Made by a program: the position numbers and the translations under genes. A DNA stretch of 45,629 nucleotides from Zygnema cylindricum (Eukaryota; Streptophyta; Zygnematophyceae; Zygnematales; Zygnemataceae): NCBI GenBank assembly GCA_037447655.1, contig JBBHKE010001136.1:1-45629 (forward strand), in the 5' to 3' direction. Shown piece after piece: positions 1-11,006 of the stretch. The notes below the pieces were generated by a model that was not told the origin of the DNA, made no database searches, and saw only the letters and a list, made by a program, of their open reading frames with translations. The stretch's first letter is position 1. Each line of letters starts with the position of its first letter.

Positions 1-721
1 ACTATACTGCGTGTTCAACGTGATAGGTGGATTCACTGTATGATACTATTCTACATGCACATATACAAAAACATGTTCAAAAATCTTGACTAGAAGTCAT
101 AAAATTGATGCCTAAAAAAGAGTCAGCGTTATACCTCCGATGTAATAATCACCAGCAGTGAAAAAAATAAAAGTTGGTTTGCAAAGGAAAGGGAAAAGTT
201 AGTTGGTAGTGAAGTGTTTCTTACATAAACGTTTAAAAAGAAAAAGAGTTGCTGAGAGATAACTTAGCCAGAAAAACTGTTTTTTTTTTCTATATTTTGT
301 ATTTTTCTTTATTCGTTTATGCAAGAGGCTGGCTAAGAGTTGAAAGAGATGACAAAATTGCTTGAAGAGACCTTATAAATAATGCAATGCATAATTAAAG
401 CTCCGCAGTTTGCTAACTTTCACCTGTAAGTTAAAATAAAATAATCGACTGGTTTCGTTTTGCTCAGCTTTATATTTCCTTTTCCATGGCTACGGAAAAT
501 AGAAGGCAGAAAACTGAGAAATACTAATAAGTGTAGCCTGGCATCTCAAGCCAGGGTTAGTCTCTGCTTAAGTTTCTTACTAACCTTGCTGACTTTGTTT
601 GCTTTTTTAGGTTTATCGTTTTGTTTCTAATTCAGCCCTAAGAGGAAGGAAGATAGAGTCAATTTCCTCGTGCACTCTTTTTTTTTTTTTTTTCCCTTCA
701 ACCTTTGTCGGTTGTCATGTT
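1..721. other. AT-rich stretch, no gene recognised
   Basis: I find no open frame with family similarity and no convincing splice-bounded exon. There are short homopolymer T and A runs (near 280-290 and 680-693). It ends at the left end of the first MITE. Confidence 0.5.
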
Positions 722-938
722 CACCGCGAATCGTTATTAGTGTCAAAGTTTAAATAGCGTAAAAAACAATTAGTGTTATTGATTCTAATTTAGCTCGAGA
801 GACGTGGCAGATTATGGTCCACTTCCTTAAATAGCGTTGCTAATTTATTTTCAAAAATCATGTATATTAATTGCGGAAAAAAAACAAAAAATTAAGAACC
901 CGAATTAGTGACTTTGACACTAATAACGATTCGCGGTG
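722..938. mobile_element. TA-flanked MITE (Stowaway-like), 217 bp
   Basis: Perfect terminal inverted repeats of about 28 bp start CACCGCGAATCGTTATTAGT at the left and read the same on the other strand at the right. The right flank is TA and the left flank is TT, so the expected TA target duplication has lost one base on the left. There is no coding capacity. The termini resemble the CACCGCCAATCG family found repeatedly at 19.7-29.9 kb, so this is a subfamily. The Tc1/mariner (Stowaway) assignment is inferred from the TA flanks and small size, not from a transposase. Confidence 0.8.
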
Positions 939-1319
939 TAGCTCTTTTCGGTCGCTGGTGGCCGTGATGCAGGACAGTTTGTCGGCGGCAAAGAGCGGTC
1001 CTATCGGAGAGTGCCCACACTTGCTGCCAAGTCTGCAGTAATGTATGAATGTCACCTGTACGTGTACGGATTGCAGCTGTACCACGTTCATACGCTGTAC
1101 GGTTGCAGATGCTATCTGGTTAGGTGTGCAAGGAAAGCACGGCAAATGTGTTTTAAACAGCAGAAAACGTGGACAAAGGAGCGTCCTTAAAAGTCTAATT
1201 TTTTAATTTGACCTCGATTCCTCGAACATTGTTTCTGTATTCATTTTAGTTTGATGTACAGTGTCAAATAAAAATTACACCGTACTCAACAAAAGGAAAA
1301 TCAGTAAAATCGGTTTTTA

Positions 1320-1600
1320 TTCCTAAGAGTTTTGTTATGCTCGATAATGGCCAACCTGTATCATAAGGAACTCTTTCCAATTATCTCAAATTCTACGTAC
1401 CTCTTTGTCGTCAATAATGTGCTCAACTACATATTCATCAGCACCACAACCTCAAGTAGATGAGATTGTTGATCTCTAAAAAGTGTTTCCAATGCTTTAA
1501 GAAAATTAGAGTGAACATTTGGTGGCACTTCTTGTTTCCGAGCGTTTGTAAGCGGCTTCACCGCAACATGTCACAGCGAGAAACTTGTTGATCCATCACA
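1320..1600 (-). pseudogene. Decayed Ty3/gypsy chromovirus pol end (integrase C-terminus plus chromodomain)
   Basis: Read on the minus strand, interrupted peptides resemble the tail of a chromovirus integrase. An AYK-like segment and an IGNTF segment come first, then GADEYVVEHIIDDKEVRR, a good match to the start of a chromodomain (the EYEVE-I-D pattern), then a degenerate YL-W-GY-like stretch. Several in-frame stops separate the pieces, so it is dead. No LTRs, RT or gag could be identified nearby. The order integrase tail then chromodomain is what is known for plant chromoviruses. A cellular chromodomain gene is the alternative, but the upstream AYK/IGNT context argues against it. Confidence 0.5.
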
Positions 1601-3114
1601 ATATAAATTTCCACAACCCTTTCGATTTGTGTTTTGCGTTAAACAATACTTATGTTGTAAATTTGAATTCCAACAAATTGACATCCCTATTTATAGTATA
1701 TTTCTCTAGGTCCTAAGTTGTTTCCAAGTAAATCCTCGATTCGTGAACAACCTCGGATGTGTTTGCGACACAAATATAAGCGACAAGCAATTTGCTACCC
1801 TCTACAATATGAGATGATAATTAAACTTAGCAAACTTACATACCTATTAGTCTCTTTTCTATTAACCACATTAACTAATGGGTGCTACACCTAAAACCAA
1901 GTAGACGTTGCACATTAGAGCTATACGCTTGGATGTACACTTTGCATGTATGTGGTTGAGACGTGTTCCGCCAAATGAAAGCTAGATAACTTCATTTCAA
2001 ACTTACAAATTGGGTCAATTTTAGTTTTATATCCATAAAAAAAACAGTTTGTGAGTTTGTTTGTTGTCAAATTCCAATTTTATTATTTGAAGGTTCAAAA
2101 GCATTTATCATTTTTTTATGTTAATAGGGCTTCGGGCTTAACCGCATCCTCTTTAGTTTAATAACATTTGTGTAGTATGCTCGTGACGGATGGATTAAAT
2201 TCTTTATTTATATGCGGTTTGTGAACATTGACATAAAAGTAGTTATAGTTATGTCGCCTTACTGATTATGATTCTAATCGTACTTGTAGCATCCAAAACA
2301 TAAAAGATTACGAATCAAATTCAAAATATATTGTAGTAATTTTTGTTTTTTGGCTTGCGTTTATCGCAAAGCCTTTGCAATATAATTGATATTAAACACG
2401 AAGTAAGGGGAAGTATCTGCAATAAAAGTGAAATGGGAGAGAATTGAACCCAAATGATGAAAACGAAAGGGAGTATTTATTATACAATATCTTCATTTAA
2501 TTTATAAGTTTAGACATATCGCTTTTTCTTTTCAAGGTTTGACGATAACGTTCTTGACTCCCAACGAAGTTGAAGCCGTAAACTTTAACTATCTATTTAG
2601 GTTGCACAGACATATTTATATTTGGGCTTTATTGAAGTTAATATAGTGAAATCATTGAAGGCATGATTGTTTAGGAAATAAACTCAAATAGTTATCTCGA
2701 CACACCTTGTTTGAGCATCGTGGCGGTCTGCATTGAACGACAAAAAACAAGACAAATTTTTAAAGCTCGTGCCTAAGCAACCTATGGTGATTGACGAGAG
2801 TTGCAAGTGGGTCACTTATATCCCGGGGATCAAAAATTATAAACGTTATATAGCCCCCACACAAAATGCTTATCGCTAAACTGAACCTCAGTCGTGGACA
2901 ATGAAAGCAATCCGCCAAGTTCTCTTAGAGGAGAAAACCCAAAGAGTGCGAGATTTGTCGGAAAGGAGGTAAAAGGGTATAATGGAGAGGTAAGCATCAA
3001 ATGGAGGGGAGAAGTGGTAAACTGGTTAACAATTAACAAACACATAAAACCGCCCAACTATTTACCATATGTAGTTTGTGTTTTAAGAAACCTTTGAATA
3101 CTTTAAATGTTGTA
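1601..3114. other. No gene recognised; probably old transposon debris
   Basis: No frame here has recognisable family motifs. Short open frames around 2830-3097 exist on both strands without splice support or similarity I know. Because a gypsy pol tail lies next to it, much of this may be the decayed body of the same element, but I could not find RT or protease motifs. Confidence 0.35.
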
Positions 3115-3869
3115 CACCGCGAATCGTAATTAGAGTAATGAAAAAATTAGAGTAAAAAAACAAAAAAAAACAATTAGAGTAATTGACGCTAATTTATGTG
3201 ATAGAGCTTTTTCAACAATGAAGTTTACTCTAATTTATTTAGTTAATCTATATTGGGTTATGTCGGCGATAATTATGTGCGCGATAATTATGAACACTAA
3301 ATTACGTAGACGTACAAAATGTGTCAGTCCGGTATTGTATTGACGTCATTATGACGCTAATAATATTTGTCGCATTGAATGTCAGTTAATGTTCACACTG
3401 ACGACGATGCTGTCGACGGACGAGAGTTATGCGAACGGCTTTTTTTCGATGTGATTGATTTTTACAAAAGCTGCTGCCACGTCTTGTACGATCGTCCATG
3501 TTAGTTCGACCGACAAATTTCCGCTGTTTAAAAATTGTGAAAGTACGAAGTCGGCAAATACCGTACGGTGGATTGGTCTGTGAATTTTTAAACCAGCCTG
3601 GCTCTTCGTGAGCAATGTACCGATCTCCATGCTAGAAGTCAATGTGACGTGTACTGTTTTAAATTGTCTGTGAGCGTGAGAGACTGAGAGCCTATACATG
3701 TAGCGTCTTTATTAAGCCGATTCGTGCTCACACTGCTCAAGTAATCCAATTTGCCAATGGTAAGATGCGATGCACGTGTATCCATCGAAATCCGTCCGAT
3801 AAAAAATCGGAAAGGAGTGCACGGGAATGTTTGTTAAGAGAACATTGACGCTCATAACGATTCAGTGTG
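3115..3869. mobile_element. Diverged TA-flanked MITE, about 755 bp
   Basis: The left end CACCGCGAATCGTAATTAG and the right end (reverse complement CACACTGAATCGTTATGAGC) form imperfect inverted termini related to the element at 722-938. Both outer flanks are TA (3113-3114 and 3870-3871). It is longer than the other family members and has no transposase-like frame. An alternative is that two partial elements are juxtaposed. Confidence 0.55.
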
Positions 3870-3943
3870 TAAACTGTTAAGTATCGGACTCTTTAAGTTT
3901 TACCAAGGGATCCTCGGAGAGCTCTAAAGAAAATGTAAAAAAT

Positions 3944-4816
3944 TAGTGTTGTGTATCGGTAAGGATTTGCCGATAACCGATATGGGCCTTTTTTCGGGTA
4001 TCCGATAATCGATATATTGGTACGATATATCGCTATAGGCCTTATCGCCGATAAGTAGCCGATAATATCGGGTATTTATCGGCGATAATGCCGATAACGA
4101 TAGTTATCGGCGAGAACTATACGGACCGTACAGATAAATGTACGGCATGTGCACTCAACTGTACGACTTATTCTCCGGACGTACGAAAACTGTACGTCTC
4201 ATTCTCAGGACGTACGGATCCAGTAAAAATGATGTACCTTTCACATCCGACGCCATGGCTTTGTCCCTTTATTCCTTGAGATCCACTGGGGACCTGCCAC
4301 GTGTCAACCTGTCAGCTTTTTTGGCATAAGCTGCCAAAAGAGCCATTCCGGATGCTGGCGCTCACGTTGGCCGTCCGCTCTTGTTTTCTCATTCCAAGTC
4401 GTCCGTTCGATTTCGGCGGCACGCAGAATGTTATTTTGCGTCCGTTGTACTTTTGTGTGCGCCGTCCTTTTACAGTTCCATGTTCACCAGTTTTTGGTAA
4501 AATTACGTACATTGCCGTAAAATTTTTGTTCAGTTAACCAGCCAACGTTTATATGCTGCGCTGTCCGTAATAAATTGCAGCTAAACGGTAACGGCACATA
4601 TTTTTATACGTGGCATGCTTCGCTATATAAAATCAATAAAATAATACATTATGTTATAAAGTGCTATTGTATGCATACTATATATATTTTTAAGTTATCG
4701 CCGATATGGAATTTGTTGGTCCCAGACCGATATATCGGAATCTCTGACCGTTCGATAACCGATAACTATCGGTATCGGTGTTATCGCGATAAGTTTTTTA
4801 CCGATACACAACACTA
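3944..4816. mobile_element. hAT-like MITE copy A, 873 bp
   Basis: The termini are TAGTGTTGTGTATCGGTAA and its inverse. An 8-bp target site duplication TAAAAAAT is perfect on both sides (3936-3943 and 4817-4824). Eight-base duplications are the hallmark of hAT superfamily insertion. The subterminal regions are packed with CGATA/TATCG and GATATATCG motifs in both orientations, as expected for transposase-binding subterminal repeats. No transposase is encoded, so it is non-autonomous. It lies upstream of a 438-bp repeat that begins in its right end. Confidence 0.88.
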
Positions 4817-5118
4817 TAAAAAATTGTCCCAACTGTCATGATTAATTGATTACAGACGTGAATCGGGAAACATAGAGTACTAATTACTTCCATGAAACTT
4901 GACCCTAAATATTTGAGGCTAACAGGTATACAACTATACACGGTGTAGTGTAATACCAGCGCTGTACTAAAATGTACGATAAAGTACAATATTGGTTCTA
5001 AGTAGTATGTACTGTTTACGAGCGGTTAAAAGCTCAAACCGGGGGAATGTGAAAAGTCTATTCTAACTTGACATTTTGCTTGTTCTAGGGTTTTCAAGAT
5101 GGCTGCTCCAGCAGATCC
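4681..5118 (+). repeat. 438-bp direct repeat, copy 1
   Basis: By eye this is identical to 7232-7669 (offset 2551). It starts within the last 136 bp of the hAT-like MITE, includes its right terminus and the TAAAAAAT flank, and stops after GCAGATCC at 5118. The first copy then runs straight into a CTCTCTTCCTCTCC pyrimidine tract, whereas the second copy continues into the sequence upstream of the gene at 7937. Confidence 0.93.
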
Positions 5119-5423
5119 CTCTCTTCCTCTCCCCCTTTTTTCTCTCCTCTCCGTCGTTCTCCCTCTGCCTCGCCTTCTCTCCCTCTCTCCCACTCTTCTC
5201 TCCTCTCCTCTCTCTACTTTCAAAACATATTATATATATGTATATCTAAATATATGCACATACAAATAGTTGTATATGTATGTATATTTGGAGAGGGAGG
5301 GAGAGAAAGAGATAGGGAGAGGGAGAGAGAGCGAGAGAGAGAGGGAGAGTCAAAGAAAGGAGTATTTTTTCTGATGTTTGTTTTGCAACTCTTTTTTGAC
5401 CTTTTTTTTTTCTGTGTCTTCAG
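5119..5423. repeat. Polypyrimidine/polypurine tracts upstream of the WD40 fragment
   Basis: A pyrimidine tract of about 100 bp (5119-5218, CTCTC/CCCTC units) is followed by a purine tract (5286-5349, GGGAGA/GAGA units). The tract starts exactly at the breakpoint of the 438-bp repeat. The end of the segment (5401-5423) is a T-rich acceptor ending in CAG for the WD40 exon. Confidence 0.85.
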
Positions 5424-6282
5424 GGCCAGATGAGAGTGAGAGGGAGGCCGGCCGTGGCATACGACCAGCAGGGACTGGTTTTTGCCGTGGCTATGGAGGG
5501 AGGGGCCATAAAACTATTCGATGTCAGATCGTATGATAAGGTCGGTGGGAAATGGAAAATCCTAAAATAATCATTACAAGAGCATGAATAGTCGCTTAAA
5601 AATTGTTTAATCGGTTCTTCATCGATGAAAAATCGTGTAAACACGGTGAAAAAACGATGAAAAAATGACAGTAAAACCTTTCTAAAACACTGAAAATAGC
5701 CGGCGAACACTCAAAAACACCTCAAAAACGACCGAGAGAACCCTGAATTACTTACTGGGAGGCAATGGAGGGGGAGAGGGAGGGAGGGAGGGAGGGATGG
5801 GGGAGAGGGGAGAGGGAGAGGGAGAGGTAAAGGGAGACAGGGAGGGGGGGACGAGGGCGAGGATGAGGGCGAGGGCGAGGGCGAGGGAGAGGGAGAGGGA
5901 GAGGGAGAGGGAGAGGAAAGGGGGGCGATAAAATCGTCCAACGTCGAATCCTACTAAAAGATCGGAGCGATAATGAAAACCCTAAAAATCCTCGTGAAAC
6001 GCAAAGAATAAAAAAACCTGAAAAAACCAGAAAAAAACCCTGAAAAATTCCCGAAAAAGTAATCTTCACGAAGCTTTTCAACTTTTTCATCTTAATTTGT
6101 TTTATTTTTCTTTTCTTTTTGAATGTTTTTTTCAGCGCAGGGGCCCTTTGACACCTTTTTAGTGGGAGGAGATACCGCTGAAGTCACCGGAATTAAGTTT
6201 TCGAACGACGGAAAAATGATGCTTCTCTCGACGAGCAGCAGTCGAACTTATGTCCTTGATGCATATACCGGGAAAAAAGTGG
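5424..6282 (+). pseudogene. Internal fragment of a WDR82/Swd2-like WD40 gene (two exons)
   Basis: Exon 5424-5540 encodes 39 residues including RGRPAVAYDQQGLVFAVAME and IKLFDVRSYDK. Exon 6141-6282 continues in phase with GPFDTFLVGGDTAEVTGIKF, SNDGKMMLLS and VLDAYTGKK. These match the central WD repeats of WDR82/Swd2, a subunit of COMPASS-type H3K4 methyltransferase and of PP1-PNUTS complexes. Acceptors (CAG, GCAG) and the first donor (GTCGGT) are intact, and there are no stops or frameshifts. However, the N-terminal WD repeats and the C-terminal third have no counterpart on either side: a pyrimidine tract precedes it and a MITE interrupts the following intron. It is therefore a gene fragment, probably recently copied or captured, rather than a functional gene. 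A very large intron placing other exons outside the window is possible but unlikely given the duplicated flanks. Confidence 0.82.
5765..5922 (+). repeat. Polypurine (GGGAGA)n tract inside the WD40-fragment intron
   Basis: A run of GGGAGA, GAGGGC and GGGAGG units with four or more closely spaced GGG runs can in principle form G-quadruplex or triplex DNA. It lies in the intron between the two WDR82-like exons. Confidence 0.9.
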
Positions 6283-6293
6283 GTAAAAATACA

Positions 6294-6474
6294 ATTTTTT
6301 TGATTAAAAGTACCTTATTGTTGTTTAAAAATGCCATTTTTTGTTTGAAAATACCGTTTTTTTTAAATGAAAAATACCTTCTTTTTTTATTACAAAATTC
6401 AATTTTTTTATTGAAAAACGCCATGTTTTTTGTTAAAACATACCATTTTTTTTTGTTTAAAAATCCCATTTTTT
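6294..6474 (+). repeat. Degenerate minisatellite, unit about 25-30 bp
   Basis: Successive variants of TTGTTTAAAAATGCCATTTTTT repeat about seven times with substitutions and small indels (for example at 6330, 6390, 6420 and 6455). It begins just after the second WDR82-like exon and ends at the left terminus of MITE copy B. The translated pattern is spurious. Confidence 0.7.
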
Positions 6475-7367
6475 TAGTGTTGTGTATCGGTAAAGATTTG
6501 CCGATAACCAATATGGGCCTTTTTTCGGGTATCCGATAATCGATATATTGGTACGATATATCGACATCGGTCTTATCGCCGATAAGTAGCCGATAATATT
6601 GGGTACTTATCGGCGATAATGCCGAAAACGATAACTATCGGCGATAACTGTACGGACCGTGCAGATAAATGTACGGCCTGTACACTCAACTGTACGTCTT
6701 ATTCCTCAGACGTGTACAAGCACAGAAAGTACAGTAGCCGCCATGAGATCTGTACGGTTTTGATACGGATCCAGTAAAAACGATGTACCTTTCACATCCG
6801 ACGCCATGGCTTTGTTCTTTATTCCTTGAGATCCACTGGAAACATGCCACGTGTCAATCTGTCGACTTTTTTGGCATAAGCTCCCAAAAGAGCCATTCCG
6901 GGATGCCGGCGCTCACGCTGGCCCGTCTGCTCGTGTTTTCTCATTCCAAGTCGTCCGTTCGATTCCGGCGGTGCGCAGAATGTTATTTTGCGTCCGTTGT
7001 ACTTTTGTGTCCGCCGTCCTTTTCCAGTTCCATGTTCACCAGTTTTTTAGTAAAATTACGTACGTCGCCGTAAAATTTTTGTTCAGTTAATCAGCCAACG
7101 TTTATATGCTGCGCTGGCCGTAATAAATTGCAGTTAAGCGGTAACGGAACAGATTTTTATGCGTGGCATGCCACGCTATATAAAATCAATAAAATACTAC
7201 AGTATGTTATAAAGTACTATTGTATGCATACTATATATTTTTAAGTTATCGCCGATATGGAATTTGTTGGTCCCAGACCGATATATCGGAATCTCTGACC
7301 GTTCGATAACCGATAACTATCGGTATCGGTGTTATCGCGATAAGTTTTTTACCGATACACAACACTA
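6475..7367. mobile_element. hAT-like MITE copy B, chimeric
   Basis: The left end is TAGTGTTGTGTATCGGTAA and the right end is its inverse. The flanks are CATTTTTT (left) and TAAAAAAT (right), so there is no target site duplication. The right flank is that of copy A. The left and middle parts differ from copy A by scattered substitutions and an indel, but from about 7232 rightwards it is identical to A. This is the pattern expected of a crossover or template switch between two MITE copies, not of a simple insertion. Confidence 0.88.
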
Positions 7368-7669
7368 TAAAAAATTGTCCCAACTGTCATGATTAATTGA
7401 TTACAGACGTGAATCGGGAAACATAGAGTACTAATTACTTCCATGAAACTTGACCCTAAATATTTGAGGCTAACAGGTATACAACTATACACGGTGTAGT
7501 GTAATACCAGCGCTGTACTAAAATGTACGATAAAGTACAATATTGGTTCTAAGTAGTATGTACTGTTTACGAGCGGTTAAAAGCTCAAACCGGGGGAATG
7601 TGAAAAGTCTATTCTAACTTGACATTTTGCTTGTTCTAGGGTTTTCAAGATGGCTGCTCCAGCAGATCC
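7232..7669 (+). repeat. 438-bp direct repeat, copy 2
   Basis: Second copy of 4681-5118. It carries the MITE right end and flanking DNA and continues without interruption into the upstream region of the gene at 7937, so this junction is likely the original one. Confidence 0.93.
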
Positions 7670-7936
7670 TTTTGTTGTTCCATTTCTTTATCATCTTATG
7701 GCAGTTTACAATCCCTACCTTTTATTTTTTGGCTCTCGGCTAATTATTTCTAGTCATCAAAATTCGCGGGAGTCTCGTTTCCTGAAAAGAAAAAAAAGTT
7801 GCAGGAGATTGTTGTTTGAATAACCGTAATAATTTGTATTGTAATAACGTGTAGCTTGCGACAGTCGCCAATTCTGTCACTTATCCGGTGCTTGTAAAGT
7901 TTTCAGTAATATTTTTGTTTTTATATATTGCCAGAA

Positions 7937-8953
7937 ATGGCAGTGGCTTCTACATGTTTCAGTTTACGTCGTCTGAAACGGAATAGTGCTAACGATGACA
8001 AAGAAAACTGTCCTGGCGAAATTTATTCTCCAAATTTGGTAAGTACAAGGTAAACCTGGAAGATAAGAAAAGAAAACATTTTGTAAAATGAATGTGATTG
8101 ACACACCTATCTCATTTTGTTCATTTACTTAATTATTTGCATACATTTATATATTCATATTTACTAAATTATCCAAATTGTGTTATTTTTATTCGTCTGG
8201 ATGCAAGGATCACTCATATTTCTGTTGATGTCTACATGAAGTTTGAGAAAAATGTGATTATCGTACTTTTCTCAACTTTTTCTGTTTATTAATTGATTTT
8301 ACGGAGCTGAACCGCGGGTTTTGTCTTTTGCTGATTTTCATATTTACTCTATTCATCCTTGAACTAAAATGATGACACTGAAAGTTTGGTTGATATGATT
8401 ACTATTTTTTTTTTTTTTGGGGCATCGAAATCACTGTACACCTTTTTTACATTAGCAAGATTGTAGAAAAAGAAAATTTGTCTAAAATGCTATTTTTTTT
8501 GTTTTCCGCGCATTGAAATACCGTGGACCTTTTGCATGGTGACAGGATCGTCAAAAAATTATTTGTCGCAGAGGACTTGTTCTGGCTGACCTACAATTAC
8601 CTCCATCTCAGCTTCCATTGAATCTAACTTTCCACATGTTGCCGGGAGATTTGGAAGTTACTCCAATTCCACAGGAACGCATAAAGAAACGAAGGCTTTC
8701 CAAGGACTGTAGAGTCAGCTTTGCTGAAAAGGTAACCATTCATGAATTTATAAGAGACGAGGATTGTGAAACTCCAGCACATGAGAAAGTCAGTATGAAG
8801 GAAACCGCCGAAATAGCTGACACTTGTGACAAAGACTCTTTAATGGCTGATGAAGATTTGGCTTCTGAAAATGGTTCCGTTCATGCTACACTAAATTGGC
8901 AACAGAATTGGAAAAAAATTGTCCTCCATGTCAGGGACATTGCCTGCTGGTAA
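7937..8953 (+). CDS. Small two-exon protein with KEN box and RVSF motif, unknown function
   Basis: Exon 1 is 7937-8038 (34 codons, ending at donor GTAAGT). Exon 2 is 8546-8953 (acceptor GACAG, phase 0, stop TAA). The product is 169 residues. The N-terminus is basic (LRRLKR at 10-15), followed by DKENCPG with a KEN degron at 22-24. RRLS at 83-86 looks like a basophilic kinase site, and RVSF at 90-93 fits the PP1-docking RVxF consensus, followed by an acidic tail. I do not recognise the family. A KEN box plus RVxF plus a nearby RRxS is typical of cell-cycle proteins that recruit PP1 (KNL1- or CDCA2-like), so a mitotic PP1 regulator is a hypothesis only. The start is chosen because the first ATG lies in a coding-like frame and the exon joins in phase. 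Further 3' exons cannot be excluded. It lies just downstream of the duplicated 438-bp segment. Confidence 0.65.
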
Positions 8954-9433
8954 TAATTGGCTGAAGTACGGTGATGATACCAATGGGGTTCTTAGCACAT
9001 GTTTAGGTCATTAGTGATGGAAGTAACGACTTTGAATGCTGTAGATTAGGCTTTGGTTTGTTGGTAACAATGCATATAAAGAGCATTGGCCACACAAACT
9101 GCACTGTAGTTTTACTCCAGGATCAAGTTAGTAAACATTTTTATAGTCCACTTCGAAATAGGGATACTAGTTGTAGGAAATGCGTGCTGCGGATTTTGTA
9201 CATATCACATCCAAATAGCCTTGCCTGCTTACAGCATGATCCAAAAAGAGCTTTGTGTCCTATATGATCGGGATGTGAATAGTTTGATGATGCATCAATG
9301 GGCACTTCACAATATTTGTCCATTATGTCTTAGCGTTCTTACACATTTTAAATTGATACATTTTAGAAATTGGACATGTACTATGCAGTCAAATTACCTA
9401 ATGCTCAACTTTTCTTTCTGTATGTATTTGAAC
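8954..9433. other. Intergenic/3' region, no gene recognised
   Basis: AT-rich sequence after the stop codon of the KEN/RVSF gene. It probably includes the 3' UTR of that gene. Open frames here lack family similarity. Confidence 0.4.
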
Positions 9434-11006
9434 ACAATCAGCCTTGAAGCTTTTGTTACTCTTTCCTCAATCCTTTCTTATGTACACCAAATTATTTAAT
9501 CTATCAAGCTATGTCTGGCTTGGTAGTGCATGCTTCTTCAACCCTTTTGCCCAATTTTTCCAACAGTCCATATGTCAGAATTAGTCTATGCAAAAGGAGA
9601 TGAACTGGAAAAATGTTTTACAACATTATGTATCATTTCTCATCACATCTCAAAATATTAAAATTGTGGGTTTGCCTGAATGGTATAAAATTGAGGATTA
9701 ACAAAAACTAAAGCTGTAAGCACAACCTTCTTATGAAGCATGATTACAGATCTGAATGATATACTTCGCTGTTAACCTTAATATCAATAATTTCCTCCTG
9801 TCTTCTTTAGCTCGCTGATCACAATCAACTATTTTTCCTCAACGCCAGTCTTACTTATCGTTTGACACTAGAATAGCAATGCACAGTGTGCAAAGTGAAG
9901 GTCCAACAAGTGAGATAGTTCTACAGCTTCCTCGAGACGAAAGAAGATAATGCCGGCTTTTAAAATTTATCACTCAATTGTGAATGACTAATCTAATTTG
10001 AAAAAAAAAACTTGAATCAATATGCATTTTAGTTATTTCCAGGATATGCAATACAGGAAAAAATAGGATCTGTAAAACATCTCTTCAAGCTCACCCCACA
10101 ATTTCTCTATGTCAAAACAAAAGATTCAGAAAAAAAAAAAATCTTTCAAAACTGAATTTCAGTTTTAAAACGATCAGATTGATAAACTCGGCCTCAAAAT
10201 TGTGAAAAAAAAACAACAATATTTGTCAATAGCACAGCAATTTCTGAAATGTTAACTACTTTCAAGGTTCACGTTTTCTTGAAAAGCTCTGGCCCAAATC
10301 GAAAACAATGACAAAAACCTCATTTCCTATTCACATGGTAAATTTGTAAAGGGACCTTTCCTGAATAGAAGGTATCAACTTCTTACTTCGCATCTTTTGA
10401 CAAGAGATTGTTCACTTGAATTGGAAGAGCATTGGTGGGAGGATCCACTACACTACCCCTTTCAAACACAGCTGCTGCCCCCATTCCTGACCCTGCAAGA
10501 TGGCCAAGACAATCAATCCATAATTATATAAAAAAAGTCAGCACATTGTTACATAAGCAATAAAAGCAGAAAATAATTGCACTTTAGAAAGACCAACCAA
10601 GAAGCAAACCTCCGAGAAATTCTTTGTGTCTCACTATTCGAAAAAGCACAAAATCTAACACAACCAAGCATGAAGCAACTCACTTTCAACATGAAGAACA
10701 ACTGTTAAAAAATAGTAAAAATGATTACCAAACAGAATCTGCTGTGAATGATATGATATTCTTTGCTGTACACATACATCCTCTAGCAATAATTGATGTG
10801 TCCATAGCCAATGCCATGCCTGGGTAACATCCCACCATAATGATTTGTACTTACCAATGCACATAGACACAACACCAAAGCGGCAATCTTTTCCACGACG
10901 CTTCATCTCATGCAACAAAGTGGCCACACAACGAGCTCCTGCAAATGTTCACCATACACAAAACTGTTAGCATACACCCACAATATTACAAACTCCATAT
11001 GCAAAT
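9434..11006. repeat. Parent copy of the duplicated thiolase 3' block
   Basis: This segment (thiolase downstream DNA, exons 13 and 12, and part of the intron upstream of exon 12) aligns with 40037-41690, with scattered substitutions and small indels. The parent is the copy attached to the complete thiolase gene. Confidence 0.88.

Noticed and set aside
5711-6090. Long minus-strand frames with Ser-Pro/Leu-Pro repeats
   Set aside because: They are translations of the (GGGAGA)n intron tract and antisense to the WDR82-like fragment; low complexity only.
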